Of a stretch of 64,000 bases of DNA, positions 11,224-22,912 are shown piece after piece (positions within the stretch are counted from its first letter, which is position 1; each line of letters opens with the position of its first letter). This DNA comes from Diplonema papillatum (lineage: Eukaryota; Euglenozoa; Diplonemea; Diplonemida; Diplonemidae), in assembly GCA_030068145.1 (NCBI GenBank), contig JAPJBO010000530.1, forward strand, positions 62,001 to 126,000. The letters run 5' to 3'. A program made the position numbers and the translations under genes. The notes under the pieces were generated by a model that worked only from the letters and a program-made list of their open reading frames with translations, had not been told where the DNA came from and searched no databases.

Positions 11224-14200
11224 ATGCTGTCTCGACAGGGCAGCATGTCATCGTCTGCCGGGGGGCTGATCGCGCGGATACGGGGGAAGAGTGTCAAGGA
11301 TGAGACGGGGAAGCCTTCGACGCCTCAGAGCTCAGGGTCGGGCGGCCTCATGTCTCGCATTCGAGGCAGAAGCTTGGCACCGTCGGATGACTCGCCTTCC
11401 GGCGGGAAGAAGCCGTCTGTCGGAGCATCCCGGCGTCAAGGATCGATCGTGTCGTCCGGCGGTGGGTCTGATGTCATGGACTCGACCGTGCGGGACCCGC
11501 ACCTCACCTCGAAGCAGCTGCAGGCGGAGGAAGAAGCCAAGAGGGAGAAGATCGCCACGCGGGCTGCCTGGGAATGGTCCGACCGCGCCACGCTGTGCCT
11601 GCACAACGTCGTCATCGCAACGCAGAAGACCTCGCTCGGTCAGGGCAAGGCGCTGCTGGGGGATGCCTGGGAGCTGACGCACGTCTCGAAGTCGCAGAAG
11701 ACGACGCAAACGGCCATCGAGTTCACCGACTCGGACGGCGACGCCATCCGGTTCCACCTCCTCCCCGGCGGCAAGCTGACCATCAGCGTCAACGGCGTCG
11801 TCCGCGGCGAGCCGACCCAGTTTCGGTACGACGCCGCGCGGAAGGTCCTGCTGTCCAAGCCGTGGCGCATCGGCTTCGACGGGCTGCTGGAGGAGGACGT
11901 CCCGCGGCTCCTCGGCAAGCTGGCCGGGCTGTTCACGCGCGCGAACATCATCCACAACCTCCCCGCGTACGACTTCCACGACGAAGACTCCCCCACCGCC
12001 GGCCGCCGAGCCGGCGCTGAAGGGCAGGAGGTCAAGGACCTCAAGGAGCTCATGCGCAAGGAAAAGGCGCACCTCGAAGCTGCCATCGCGAAGCTCGACG
12101 CCAAGACCGAGGAGCACACCAAGACGGCCGTCGACTTGCAGCACAAGACCAAGAAGCTCTGGCAGGCGGAGACGAAGATGCGCGAGTACGAGTCCGAGCT
12201 GGACTTCCTCAAGGCGAAGATGTCCGCCGAGCGCCGCCAGCTCGAGCAGGTTCTGGGCAAGGCGCGGGACGGCGAGTCGAAGATCGCGATGAGCGTCAAA
12301 GACCGCGACACGAAGGTGCAGTCGCTGCAAGCCGCGCTCGACCACGCGAACCTGAAGCGGAAGCAAGCCGAGGCGAACCTGGAGGCCGGGCAGAAGCAGA
12401 TCTACGAGCTGCAGCAGGAGACGCTCTACGGCAGCTCCGGCGACAAGAACCAGATCACGAACCTCACGAACGAACTCTCGGTCGCGCTCAACGAAAACGT
12501 GCGGTACCAAAGCACGGTTTCCGAGCTCGAGATGAAAGTCTCGCAGATGCTGCAGTCCCTCGCCATCGCGAACTCGCGGTTGCAGGACGCGGAGGACTCG
12601 AACCGGGTAAAAGCCGAGCAAATCTACACCCTCGAGGACGGCCTCACCAAGCTCCAGCAGCGCATCGGCAACGCGACGGACACGGAGAACTTGGAAGTGG
12701 CCCGCCGGCTCGCGATAGAGCTCGAAGAGCGGGGTAAAATGGAGTACTTCCACTTGTGGTCGCGCGCCGAGACCCGCGTTGCCGTCTTCAAGGAGCGCGC
12801 CCACCGCACCGAGTCGAACCTGATGAGCAGGCAGGAGGAGCTGAACCGCATCATCCTCACCAACGAAGAACGAGCCCGGAACGAATACATGAACATCTGG
12901 CTCCGGTCCGAGCTCAGGCACTCAACGACCACCACAGGTTTGCCACCCAGCTGCTAGTTTGTACTGGCACCTTGCGGTTGCCCTCAACGTGAGAGGCAGG
13001 CACAAGAATCCGAAGTAAAACAGGTTAAAAACAAGTGGACAACGATCAATCCGGCACGCACAAAAAGAGCCTGACTCCCTGCCCTTACCATGCAGCTCTG
13101 AATAACACTGCTCGCGGTGACAGCAGCGCCAATTTCTGCCATCCCCCCCTACCCGCGATGGAATTCAAACGAAGGTCCCCCCCGGACAATCAACAAGCGT
13201 TCGTTGCCGACAACACGGAAACAAACGTTGGGGGCCCAAAAAACTCCCCCAACCTGGTGAGATCTTGGTGTCGGTCACAAGTTGTTACGAACCAGGCTTG
13301 CCAAAGCAAGTAAAGTGTACACGAAAGACGCCCCCAAACCAGGGCTTACGCTCCTTTTTCGGTCTCAGATGGGCGCTTAAGGCTCGAGGGGAAAAAAAGC
13401 ACCTTTCCCCTTATGTGCGACGGCAAAAAAAATAGCGTCGCTACTGGACTTGCCGACACCTGTGGGCCTAGACTCCCCTGCATGTGGACCAATAAATCAA
13501 AATCCACATGTGCTACCTGTGGATCCACACGTGGGGAACAATATCCAAAAAGAATTAACGTGTGGAAATCCACACGTTCCACACGTGGAGCGTAAGCCCT
13601 GCTCCAAACCCACCCGGTACGTATTAGCTTTAAAAGAACCCATTCGACGAAGGTCACCCGGAGACTCGAAGATCCCGGATTATTAAGCGAACTACAACTC
13701 TAAAAAACAAACGCCGCACACACAAAACGCAGCGTCTAGTCTCGAACGGGCAGCCCTCACGAGCTTGAAGCACTCCAAGGCGCTCCTCGAGCTGAAGCTG
13801 CTGCGGAGCCACGGCGCGGTGGCGAAATCTTTCGTGTCGCCGCTGCTCGGCGGTTGCCCGTACGCGATAATGTGCAGGTACTACATGCACCTGCGCGTCT
13901 TCGCGATGGTTAACAAGTACCGGCGGCTCGCCACCAGGTCCTCGAGGATTCTCGAGCGGGCGACCAACAGGCGGTCGCAAGCAGTCGCCTACGGGAAGCT
14001 TCTGTTCTGGACGAGCGATCACTCTGGAGACCGGAAACTCGCGATTCGGGTGTGTTCCTTTTTTTTTGTAAAAAGCACTCGAAGAGGCTGCCTGTCGCGA
14101 AAATCTTAAACGCAGCGAGCAACCCGCACGAAACAGTGAGTTCGTAACAGTTCCAAGCTGACACTGGGGGGATGTCCGGAGGGAACTAATAGCTATTTAT

Positions 14201-16339
14201 TCTCGAGAGAAAAGTTGTTTTCTGGCACGAGTAGTTTTCCGGTGTGCCACGAGTGGCCGTAGAAATAGCAGCATCAGCTGTTGGACCTGGGGTGTTCATT
14301 CCAGGCACTGTGTGCTAGCGTTGCGGCCAGAAACTGCCGCTTGACCCTGTGTTTCAAGCACGCTGTCGGTTCATGAACCAAACCATCACCAACAACAGGC
14401 GTACATGCAGCAGCATCCGATGTTCTACACGCGGGAGACTATCGCTCGCATGAAAATGGAGGCGTTCGAGGAAAAGCACCGCCGGCAGCTCGTATGATTT
14501 TTCTCCCTCTTGTCTTGTCTGACTGTGTGTCCGTGAGCTACCTTCCAACCGTAAACAAACCAGGACAAACGGGAAAAACGGACGGAACGAGTTTCCTGAG
14601 AGCAGCGTCGGTGCGAGGCGCAAACGTATCAACGATGCTAGTGGAGCATTGAGTTCTGTAAAGTGCAAGTGTCGTGAAGGCAAGCGAGCACTGCTAAGTG
14701 GCGCACAAACAACCCCCCCGCTTCGGCAACCTTCCACAACATACAGTTCGTCCACAGCCACCTGCAGCTCACGGAGCAGTTGATGAGAGTCCGGATGGAG
14801 GAGCGCCAGACCAGCGAGCTGTGGCTGCGCATTGGTCTGAGATACATCCGCGGGCCCATGTCGGGCGGCCCAGAGGCGCTGTTGAAGCAGCTTGCGGTTC
14901 TAAAACGTCTTTTGCAACTCGAAGAAGACAAGGTATCACTCTATTTCTTATTTCGTGCCACAGGCAAGAAAATGCCCGTCTCTGTCCCCAGAGAAGTTCA
15001 TTCAGTACGAAGAACAAGGATTGTTTGTACTGTGTTGACCGAGTTAGCGCCTCCACTTAATTGAACACGACATACAGGCCGACGAAGCGGGCAAAGCCAA
15101 CAAGCTGCTCTCGCAGCAGCGCGACCACCTCTGGCGGCTGAACACACAAATGAGCTCCGAAGTGCTGCGCGTCGACTCACTCCGTTTGCTTCTGCACCAA
15201 GCTGAACAGCGGAAAGGGGTCGAAGTGCAGTGGGCCCTGGGCATTGTATCTGCGATGTGGGGCATGCTGGCACCTCGCCGCCGCGTGTGCGACGGCTGGA
15301 TGCTCGTGTCCGTGGCGAGCTGGCAGGGCGGGTCGCAGTGGAGCCAGAAGTACGTGTGGCTGGACCAGGACAAAGGACAGCTGCTGTACGCCTCCAAGGA
15401 CCCAAGGGTGTCTGCGGGGGGCACCGTCCACAGTCTCAAGCTCACCAACATCGTCGCTGTCGAAATCGAGATGTTCTCCGATGGCATGCAGCCTCCTCCC
15501 GTCAACCGCTACCAGCAACTCGGCTTCTACGTCGAGCTAGCGAAGGGCGCGAAGTACAGGTGTGTGGTTTGTGTGCGTGTGGGGGGTAGGTGTACTGCTG
15601 TGCAAACCTTGCGTCATACGATATGTCACCACATGGCTACGGGAACGATACAAAAAAGAAGCAGAACCAGTACTAAAGAAAAGCCGGAAAACACCAAACC
15701 GTACGTCCATCTTGGTTGATTGCCGGCAACATAATTTTTTTTGACGTAGTGCCACGTATATATCTCCTTCGTGGTGCCACGTAGTATCTGCATGTACTCG
15801 CCTGCAGCGTGGTGCCAGGTAACTCTGCGTGCCTAACCACGGGTGCATGACGACCGCTCACACACACCCTCCCGCTCTGTGTACTTGTGGCCATTGCAAC
15901 CCCGCCCCTCATCAGGTTCTGCGCGGCAACCGTCGGAGAGCGCACGGAGTGGCTCGACAACCTGCGCAAGGCGGTGCTCGCGATATGGAGGACGTCCGAC
16001 GTGCACCACACGATGGTGCCCAGCCAGCAGCAGCCGCAGCTGCAGCAGACGCCCGGCCGCGGCGGCAGCGAGGCGCCGTCGTCGCCGCGCGGGTCGTCGT
16101 ACCGGAAGCTGAAGACGAACGTCTTCCTGTCGCAGCTGCCGGCCTCCCGCGACCAGCACCCGCAGCTGCGCGACGGGAGCCTGTCGCCGCGGATGTCAGG
16201 GCACCCGACCCCCCACAAGCGGGGCGCCAGCAGCGCGTACCCGGGCCGGCCGCCGAGCTCGGCGGAGAGCCCGCGACCGTACAGGGAGCGCGAGGAAAGC
16301 ATCCCCCTCGAGCACATGTCCTACATCGGCTTGTCGTGA
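11224..16339 (+). CDS. Coiled-coil protein with C-terminal PH domain, 6 exons
   Basis: Exons 11224-12937, 13733-14049, 14399-14491, 14747-14932, 15078-15559 and 15916-16339 join in phase into 1071 residues, ending with TGA. The ATG at 11224 was chosen because an upstream GTG-led extension lacks ATG; a possible acceptor at 11163 means coding sequence could begin further upstream. The N-terminus has two copies of a basic motif (GGLIARIRGKS, about residue 13; GGLMSRIRGRS, about 40). A beta-rich globular segment follows, then a long heptad-like coiled coil (about 270-570) with many charged and Gln residues and recurring aromatic-W-x-R blocks (FHLWSRAE, MNIWLRSE). A pleckstrin-homology domain (about 840-950) begins CDGWMLVSVASW and ends with the conserved Trp helix (TEWLDNLRKAVLAIW); it is split by the last intron. 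The Pro/Ser-rich tail looks disordered. PH domains usually bind phosphoinositides or proteins, so a membrane-tethered scaffold role is an inference. A possible AATAAA signal is at 16429. Confidence 0.85.
13481..13592. repeat. Cluster of inverted CCACACGT motifs in PH-gene intron 1
   Basis: Within intron 12938-13732 the motifs TGTGGACC, TCCACATGTG, TGTGGATCCACACGTGG, ACGTGTGGAAATCCACACGT and TCCACACGTGGA follow each other, giving several overlapping hairpins. It could be a remnant of a palindromic element or a protein-binding cluster. Confidence 0.6.
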
Positions 16340-16377
16340 GCGTGAAGAAATTACTGACAACCTTGCGGGTTTGCCCT

Positions 16378-17523
16378 TCAAGGCGTTGTGCCGGCTAAAG
16401 AAGACGCAGGCAGCGTGTTTTGGTGGTTAATAAACGGAACGTGAGCTAGGTTTCGACCGTAGTAGTCAGTACTACTGATGGAGAGAGAGCCCGGACGGGG
16501 TAATACGAGGGAAACTCCCGTTTTCTGGTCCCCGTGATCGGTGATCAGTGATCTACCACCGGATGGATGGCTCTGCCCGCCGGTGCAGTGCGGGGCAAAC
16601 CATACGAGCGCTGCCACAGCATAGCAGCCACGTACCGACGCTGAGTCCGGGCAGGCCGTTCGCCGAAGCTGGTCGTGGCCCGATATCCTATGTGCCCGGA
16701 GCAACTCATGCACTTCTGCATTCATCCCGTAAGACTCGGTTCTGGCTTTGTTGTGGCGTTCATCATGGATCGATGGGTCTTCCGCCCCCATACCCAGCTT
16801 CGACAAACGAAGGGTCCCCTCGGTCCGCAAAAGCACTGAACGGTTACGAAGAGAGACACGAAATCCCCACAAGCAACCCAACGCCCGCGTCCTAGCCTTC
16901 GACCCCATTTGCCTCCCCCCCGCATGCAAACGCAACGCCTCCTGTATGTCTGTTTCTTTTTCGTAGAGGAGAACCTCCTGTTTCCTGTTGTCGCGTTTTC
17001 CCGGTTGTCCATCCTCCGTGTGTATACCTTGCCGCGAGCACCGTGTGTCCTGCGCGTTAGGAGGGAGTACAACCTGCTGTTGATTTCGCTTCGAGTTTCG
17101 CCTTTTGAGCCGTGTGCTCTTCGTTTCTTCTCCATACAGCGGTGCTACTCTGGGGAACTGCATGCCGCGGGTTGCTGCATGCGGGTTTGTGAATAATGTG
17201 GTGTTGTTACGATGAACGGACTTGCTGCCGCCATTTTGTTGTCCCATATATGTATACGTAGCATTTGTATTCCGATTCCTTTGGAATCCGGTGCCCAACA
17301 CCTTCCTAGTGGGTGGTTCGTTTACGCGCTTAGCATTCCCACGATGAATCGACATACTTGCGCACCGCCTGGCATTACCGAGTTTCAGAGCCTTGCGTAC
17401 CTTGAGACCTGCTGATACCAATCGAGTTTTGTCCGACCCGAGTAGTGTACCCTGATCCAAACGTACACCCAGTCTTCTTCGGGGCAGGGAAAACAACAAC
17501 ACAACAACAAAAAAAAAACACAA
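16378..17523 (-). CDS. Long unassigned ORF (381 aa) between PH gene and reticulon
   Basis: An uninterrupted 381-codon frame lies antisense in the intergenic space and starts 25 bp before the reticulon ATG on the opposite strand. It is not opposite any recognised exon, so it is not a shadow of a coding sequence. The protein is basic, with a hydrophobic start (FFFVVVLLFSLP) and no domain I recognise. It may be an unrecognised gene, or chance openness plus overlap with the UTRs of its neighbours. A segment near 16650-16700 resembles sequence near 60580, suggesting part of it is repeat-derived. Confidence 0.25.
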   Translation of the reverse strand: MCFFFVVVLLFSLPRRRLGVRLDQGTLLGSDKTRLVSAGLKVRKALKLGNARRCASMSIHRGNAKRVNEPPTRKVLGTGFQRNRNTNATYTYMGQQNGGSKSVHRNNTTLFTNPHAATRGMQFPRVAPLYGEETKSTRLKRRNSKRNQQQVVLPPNAQDTRCSRQGIHTEDGQPGKRDNRKQEVLLYEKETDIQEALRLHAGGRQMGSKARTRALGCLWGFRVSLRNRSVLLRTEGTLRLSKLGMGAEDPSIHDERHNKARTESYGMNAEVHELLRAHRISGHDQLRRTACPDSASVRGCYAVAALVWFAPHCTGGQSHPSGGRSLITDHGDQKTGVSLVLPRPGSLSISSTDYYGRNLAHVPFINHQNTLPASSLAGTTP

Positions 17524-17547
17524 ACAAGAGGAACAAGAGGGGAAAAG

Positions 17548-20500
17548 ATGCAGGTCGTCAAACAGATCGTGGACGACACCATGAAGTCGTCGTCACAGGA
17601 CCTCCAGCTTTGGAAAGACCCAAAATGCTCGGCCATTATCTTCGGACTTGGACTCCTCGTCATGTACTTCGTATGTGTTTACACCTTTAGCGCCCGTACT
17701 CAAAGCTTTGTGCAGATAACCACCGTTCATCGAGTCCCTTGATGCGAGGGGTTTATCCCAGGCCTGTTGATACAAGCTCTCCTTTCAACTACACGTTCTA
17801 TCTGTTATCGAAGAATTGTTGTTTTCTCAGTGTGAAAGGGGGGGGGGCGAATAATTGTACCTGACAACTATTTGATTTGGGCAAATAAAAAAGTCTTTTT
17901 GACCCAACTTCGTCGGCGAATAATTGGGGGGGTCAAATAAGAAAAATGATTTCGGTGCAACCGAAGGAAACAGCATCCCCAGGCAGTGCTGCAAGCGAGG
18001 GCACCACGGAGCACGGCCAGCGGTGAAGCGAGGGCCTGACGGCCAACGGGGTGCCGAAGCCGAAGCCGCGGCCCCAGGGCCCGCAACCAACGGATCGGGC
18101 GCGTGTCGGAGCAAGCGGGTCGACCGCGGGACCACCGACGAACGGTGAACGTGCGTTAGGGACGGACGGCGCCTGCCCGCGAAAGCGCGGACGCGACGAC
18201 GAGCAAGCCGGTGGAAGCGCCGCAGAAGCCGAGGCCGCAGCAGCCGTCAAAGGTGGCGAAGGCAAGGAACATCGGGGAATCGAGATCCCGGCCGCGGGGA
18301 CAACCCGCGAGGGAGAAAAGGAAGTGCGCTGGATCATCTGGTGATTCCTTGAGCTCGTCAAACTGCACAGCGGACGTGAAGCGCACCGGAGACAAACAGT
18401 ACGCGGGGCAAGAAGCGACCGAAGCATGGCACAACGCGTGCAAAGAGGTAGCGGCTTGTGCAGTCTCACAGATTGTTGCTGCATATCAAGTTCAAACTAC
18501 TGCTGCAACTACGTTCCGTTTCAACTTGCCCCTGAACTGCAGATGCCGTGCTGTTAGTGACAGTCCGGACCGGAAATAACCCGGACGGAAAAAGTCTGGA
18601 ACGCTGGAGCATAGCAGTACGTACTCTACGTACTCATACTGCGTGGTGGTGTGTGCATGCATAACATACGTTGCTGCTACGTACACTATGTAGATGCTAC
18701 GTACGCATACGCGCTGCTGCTACGTGCTATTGCTACGTGCTGCTCCATGTTTATTCCGGATCAAAATATTTCCGGCCTGGATTTACAGCAGTCCAGAATG
18801 TACTTCTGTTTAGGGTAAGTAGAAAGGGCGCGGGGCGACGCCACTGACTTAGACACACGGGCAAGACGGCGGAAGCTGGCCGCCCGCTAGTTCTTCTCGT
18901 AGCTAGCCATCGTGATATCCTTCACCGTATCTTACGCGGCAAGCACTTCGGACCCAAGCGGTACTGCGCAGATTGTAGATCGTATTGATGTTCGAGGACA
19001 AAGAAACATTAGGATCATTTGATGTTTCTTTATGGCCGGGTGCGGTCCGTGCTGTGTTTTCAGAGTGTAAGTTCACATTTTCCGAGTCTAGAGGTTGGTA
19101 AATTTGAAATTCTCAAATTTAGCTCTCTAGCGAGCTATCCCACTTTTCTGGGGCAGGCCGTGGGGGTACCCCCACCCCGGACATTTCTCTACCGTTTTTT
19201 TTTTTTGGTATTTTTGAGAATTCAAAATTCGTCGAATTTTTTTCTCGCGGCGGACAACGGCGTGGCACAGTCGTCAGTTGACGACGTTCCTTACGGGTGG
19301 GAGGTTCGGTTCCCGCCGGTGGACTTTTTTCCGGGTCTCCACTCAGCATCAAAGGTTCACCAGGGGCGGTCCGGAGGGGCCCTCCCCCCTGGATAAGGGC
19401 CCCCAACTTGCCATCATCCCGAACTTAGTATCAGGGTTTTCCGGGGGGGTCTATCAGGCCAGGATTCAGGGTTCAACGGGTTCGGGTTTTCACAAACGCC
19501 GAACTGGACAAAAAGGTTCGGGTTTGCACAAACGCCGGACTGGGCAAAAAAGGTTCGGGTTGCACCAGCGCCGGACTGGACAAAAAGGTTCGGGTTTGCA
19601 CAAACGCCGGACTGGGCAAAAAGGTTCGGGTTTGCACCAACGCCGGACTGGGCAAAAGGTGCGGATTTGCACCAACGCCAGACTGAGCATAACAATTCGG
19701 GTTGGACAAACCGGACCGGGTTTGCACAAACGCCGGACTGGGCAAACGGTTCGGGTTGCACAAACGCCGGACTGGACAAAAAGGCTCGGATTTGCGCAAA
19801 CGACGGACTGGACAAAAAGGTTCGGGTTTGCACAAACGCCGGACTGGCAAAAAGGCTCGGGTTTGCACCAACGCCGGACTGGACAAAAAGGTTCGGGTTT
19901 GCACCAACGCCGGACTGGGCAAAAGGTGCGGATTTGCACCAACGCCAGACTGAGCAAAACAATTCGGGTTGGACAAACCGGACCGGGTTTGCACAAACGC
20001 CGGACTGGGCAAACGGTTCGGGTTGCACAAACGCCGGACTGGACAAAAGAGCATGAGCACGTTATTGATTCCTCCCCCTCCCATTGCGTTCTCCCTCACT
20101 CGCGTTACGAGGGCTTGGGTGTGCAGGACGCAACAGCACAGCGAACGGCACAGAAATGCTATGTCTCATCCCAGTCGTTTTTCCTTCTTGAATAGCACTT
20201 GCTTTGTGGAAAATACTCGAAAGAGGTGCCGGAAACAAAGTCTCGGAGGAGGACGTGCTGCAGCCCTCACGGAACTCGTTGGAAAAATTTGGGTTCAGCG
20301 AATTGCTTGCTGCTGTCTCATCACGGTGAACTACTATGCACGGTGGTCTATCAGTTGTCTATCTGGTCTATCAGGCTTAGTTCAACAAAGAGTGACCCAT
20401 TTTCAGGTGCGTTGTTTCTCCCTCCTTCCAGCCTTCGTCGAAATAAGCATCCCTGGCTCGGGTTTGCGCAAACGACGGACTGGACAAAAAGGTTCGGGTT

Positions 20501-22912
20501 TGCACAGACGCCGGACTGGGCGAAAAGGCTCGGGTTTGCACCAACGCCGGACAGGGCAAAAAGGTTCGGGTTTGCACCAACGCCGGACTGGGCAAAAGGT
20601 TACCTCTAGACTCGCTAAGGGTGGTCCTAACACCCATGTACTATGTCTTCAGATCGTGGCTATTCGCGTCGTTCATTCACCCGCCTCGTCTGGTATCTTA
20701 TACACTCCGCCGAACGTGCGATCGAGGACTTCGTCCAGTGCCATCTCTTTGGCTGTCAAGACGGCACCCCCGCCATCCCGGGACCATACCCCCATGCCCC
20801 GCCCTTGACGATGGCCTGGCTGATGAACCGGCATAAGGCCTAGCACAAAGCCAATCCAAGGGACCAATCGCGACTCTCCGCGGAGGGTGATCGAGTTGTG
20901 GATGCCGCGCAGTATCGCGGGCAATTTTTGGGTGCTACCTGACTGTTGTCCGTCGCACGGTTGTCTCTGTCTGGCAAATAATTGGGGGGGTCAAATAAAA
21001 AAAACTTTTTGGCATACAGGTGTCTGTCGAATAAGTACAACTATTCGCCCCCCCCCTTTACTCAGTTTTTACCGAAATGGTGAGTGCACATAGGTACACC
21101 TGTGATGTGTTTTTTGTAAACGTGTATGCTTCAACCGGACACCAAACAAACAGTTCTCGCTGACCAACTACTGCATCATCACTGCTATTCTCACGGTTTT
21201 CCAGATCACCTTGGTTGCCACCTTCATCGGAGGGTATGCTTCTGATTTCGTCTGCGTATTATGAATCAGCCTGCTACGGAGGCAGCCGGTGCCAAGTTAC
21301 CAGGAAAATGTGCTGACCTAACAGAACCCGTAATGAACGTGCACATCAAGATAGCTCAAAGCGTTTGCAAAATAACACGAAAGCCTCTAGGCAAAAACCC
21401 GTTTTCACATTTCTTGTCTGTTCGGGTAATGAGGGTTTTGACAAAAACCGGATTTCGGAGTGAACTTGAATGAAGTGAAGAAAGATAAATGTTCGCGGGT
21501 TTAGTTTCGACGCACGTTCGAGGCGAGCAATCACGCTTTTGCCTTATGATCGGCTGCTGGTTGGAATGCCATTGATTGAACGGAAATATTCCCGAACGAC
21601 CACAGATTCCTCGGCATGAAAGTGGAGAAGAAGCAGCCTTCCGATGTTGAAGGTCAGCTGACGTCGTACTTCAAGAGCGCCGAGGACGTCATCGTTCCTC
21701 TCGTCACCAACTTCTTGACCAGCATCAACGCCGTCGTGCGGTGGGAGGACTACGCAACCAGCGGGAAATGGCTTGTCGGCTCCCTTTTTGTCGTGTGGGT
21801 ATGTCAAATAGCGCGACAGCGAATTGCTAGTTTCTATCGTTTTTCACGCAGCGTGCGCGCGAAACTGCGGTTCAATATTCATTGAATGTTCGGTCTACAA
21901 TCACTCATCTACCCCTCTCCCGGCGGGGGGCATCCTGCCGTCGGATGACTCGACACCCTTTTTGCTGATGGCTTTTTGAAGAACACCAAATTATACAGCT
22001 TCTGAACCAAGTCAGCATCTTCACCCTGTGCCTGACCGCGTGGCTCCTTTGGTGGTCGCTCCCGGTCGCATACGACAAGAACAAGGACAAGATCGACCCC
22101 GTCGTGAACAAGGTCCGCACTCAATTCGAAGAAAAGGTGAAGACGGTATGCGACTCCCTTTCTCCTCCGTGGCGGAAACAAGTGTGTGAACGGAGCTACG
22201 AGTACGTGCGCTCGGCTAAACAGGCAGCAGTTAAAGTTCGGGCGATGCTAAGTTCTGGTGAAGCTCAGTTCGGACGACGCTAAGTTCGAATAATGCAAAG
22301 TTCTGGTGAAGCAATGTTCGGGTGAAGCAAAGCAAAGTTCGGCGTGTGGTAGCAAGTTTAGCCTGTGATAGCAAGTTCGGCGCCAGTACCCGGGGGGGAG
22401 ACCCCCCCGGACCCCCCCCCCGACTCCGTTTCCCGGGGTGACCCAGGTATCGCGAGATACTGAGAAAAAACCTCCGCAAAAAACGCTAATATCGGGCACA
22501 TTAGACCCCGAAACGCAACTAACCTCGAAAACAATCTTCGACCGGAAAAGTGTCGTGGGCGGGGTTGGGAAAAAAAGAGTTAGCTCCGCACTATTATCTA
22601 GTCCAAAAACAATACACGCTTTTCGTGTAGACAAAAGCCCCCTTTAGGACTCCAGTCTCGAAAAAATCCGCTCAGCCGAACAAAGCACGACGTTGACCAA
22701 GAACCACGGTACTGAGCACCAGCACCCCAAGGATATCTGTTGTGCTAGCAAAATCGTATTGTAAAGTTTGGTCAGTTGGGTGTGCAAAAAGGCGTCCTGC
22801 TAGATGTGTGCTTGCAGGGTGCTCTCCACAACCCGTTTTTACTCCTGCGCAAACTACACAGGTCCCGAAGCTTGCTGAATTGCTGGGCTACAACCAGAAA
22901 AAGGTCGAATAG
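17548..22912 (+). CDS. Reticulon-family ER membrane protein, 5 exons
   Basis: Exons 17548-17670, 21154-21233, 21606-21798, 21999-22145 and 22862-22912 join in phase into 197 residues plus TAG. The protein begins with a short N-terminus, then the reticulon-homology layout: LWKDPKCSAIIFGLGLLVMYF (first hairpin, first half), FSLTNYCIITAILTVFQITL (second half), a hydrophilic 60-70 residue loop with RWEDYATSGKW, a second long hydrophobic hairpin (WLVGSLFVVW / LLNQVSIFTLCLTAWLLWW), and the conserved LPVAYDKNKDKID motif before a short tail. Family members insert as hairpins into ER tubules and curve the membrane. Introns are 3483, 372, 200 and 716 bp. Intron 1 contains a complete TIR element, and introns 2 and 4 contain dispersed repeats. 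A candidate AATAAA lies at 23086. Confidence 0.88.
19478..20049. repeat. 36-38 bp tandem repeat with higher-order structure
   Basis: About fifteen units based on TTCGGGTTTGCACAAACGCC plus GGACTGGGCAAAAAGG. A larger block containing a rearranged unit (GGTTGGACAAACCGGACCGG) occurs twice, about 268 bp apart (from 19650 and from 19918). The frame stays open through the array in several phases, which produces misleading long ORFs on both strands. It lies inside the TIR element. Confidence 0.9.
20455..20605. repeat. Second block of the same 36-38 bp repeat
   Basis: Four further units of the CGGGTTTGCACCAACGCCGG type, separated by about 400 bp of unrelated sequence from the main array. Confidence 0.85.
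21348..21413 (+). repeat. Dispersed 66-bp repeat, copy 2
   Basis: Matches 1971-2036 and 59768-59834; located in reticulon intron 2 (21234-21605). Confidence 0.85.
22205..22385 (-). repeat. GCCCGAACTT-type interspersed repeat in reticulon intron 4
   Basis: Irregular short units such as AAGTTCGGGCGATGCTAAGT and GTTCTGGTGAAGC. The reverse complement matches 34780-34975 and 41403-41500, including an adjoining GTACGTGCGCTCGGCTAA block, so these are copies of one element in opposite orientations. Confidence 0.75.

Larger units (their letters stand above)
17831..21060. mobile_element. TIR DNA element (3.2 kb) in reticulon intron 1
   Basis: The left end reads AAAGGGGGGGGGGCGAATAA and the right end, reverse-complemented, reads AAAGGGGGGGGGCGAATAGT. 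Both continue into TTGTAC, and then into a second inverted block (AATTGGGGGGGTCAAATAA near 17920 and 20975). CTCAG flanks both ends in direct orientation (17826-17830, 21061-21065), a candidate 5-bp target duplication. No transposase is visible; the interior holds GC-rich sequence and a tandem array. The element is probably non-autonomous. Confidence 0.7.

Noticed and set aside
11332..12921. 529-codon ORF antisense to the PH-protein first exon
   Set aside because: Shadow of a strongly biased coding exon; the plus strand has coherent coiled-coil sequence and spliced continuation.
19414..20099. 200-codon repetitive ORFs on both strands
   Set aside because: Product of the 36-38 bp tandem repeat inside an intronic element.
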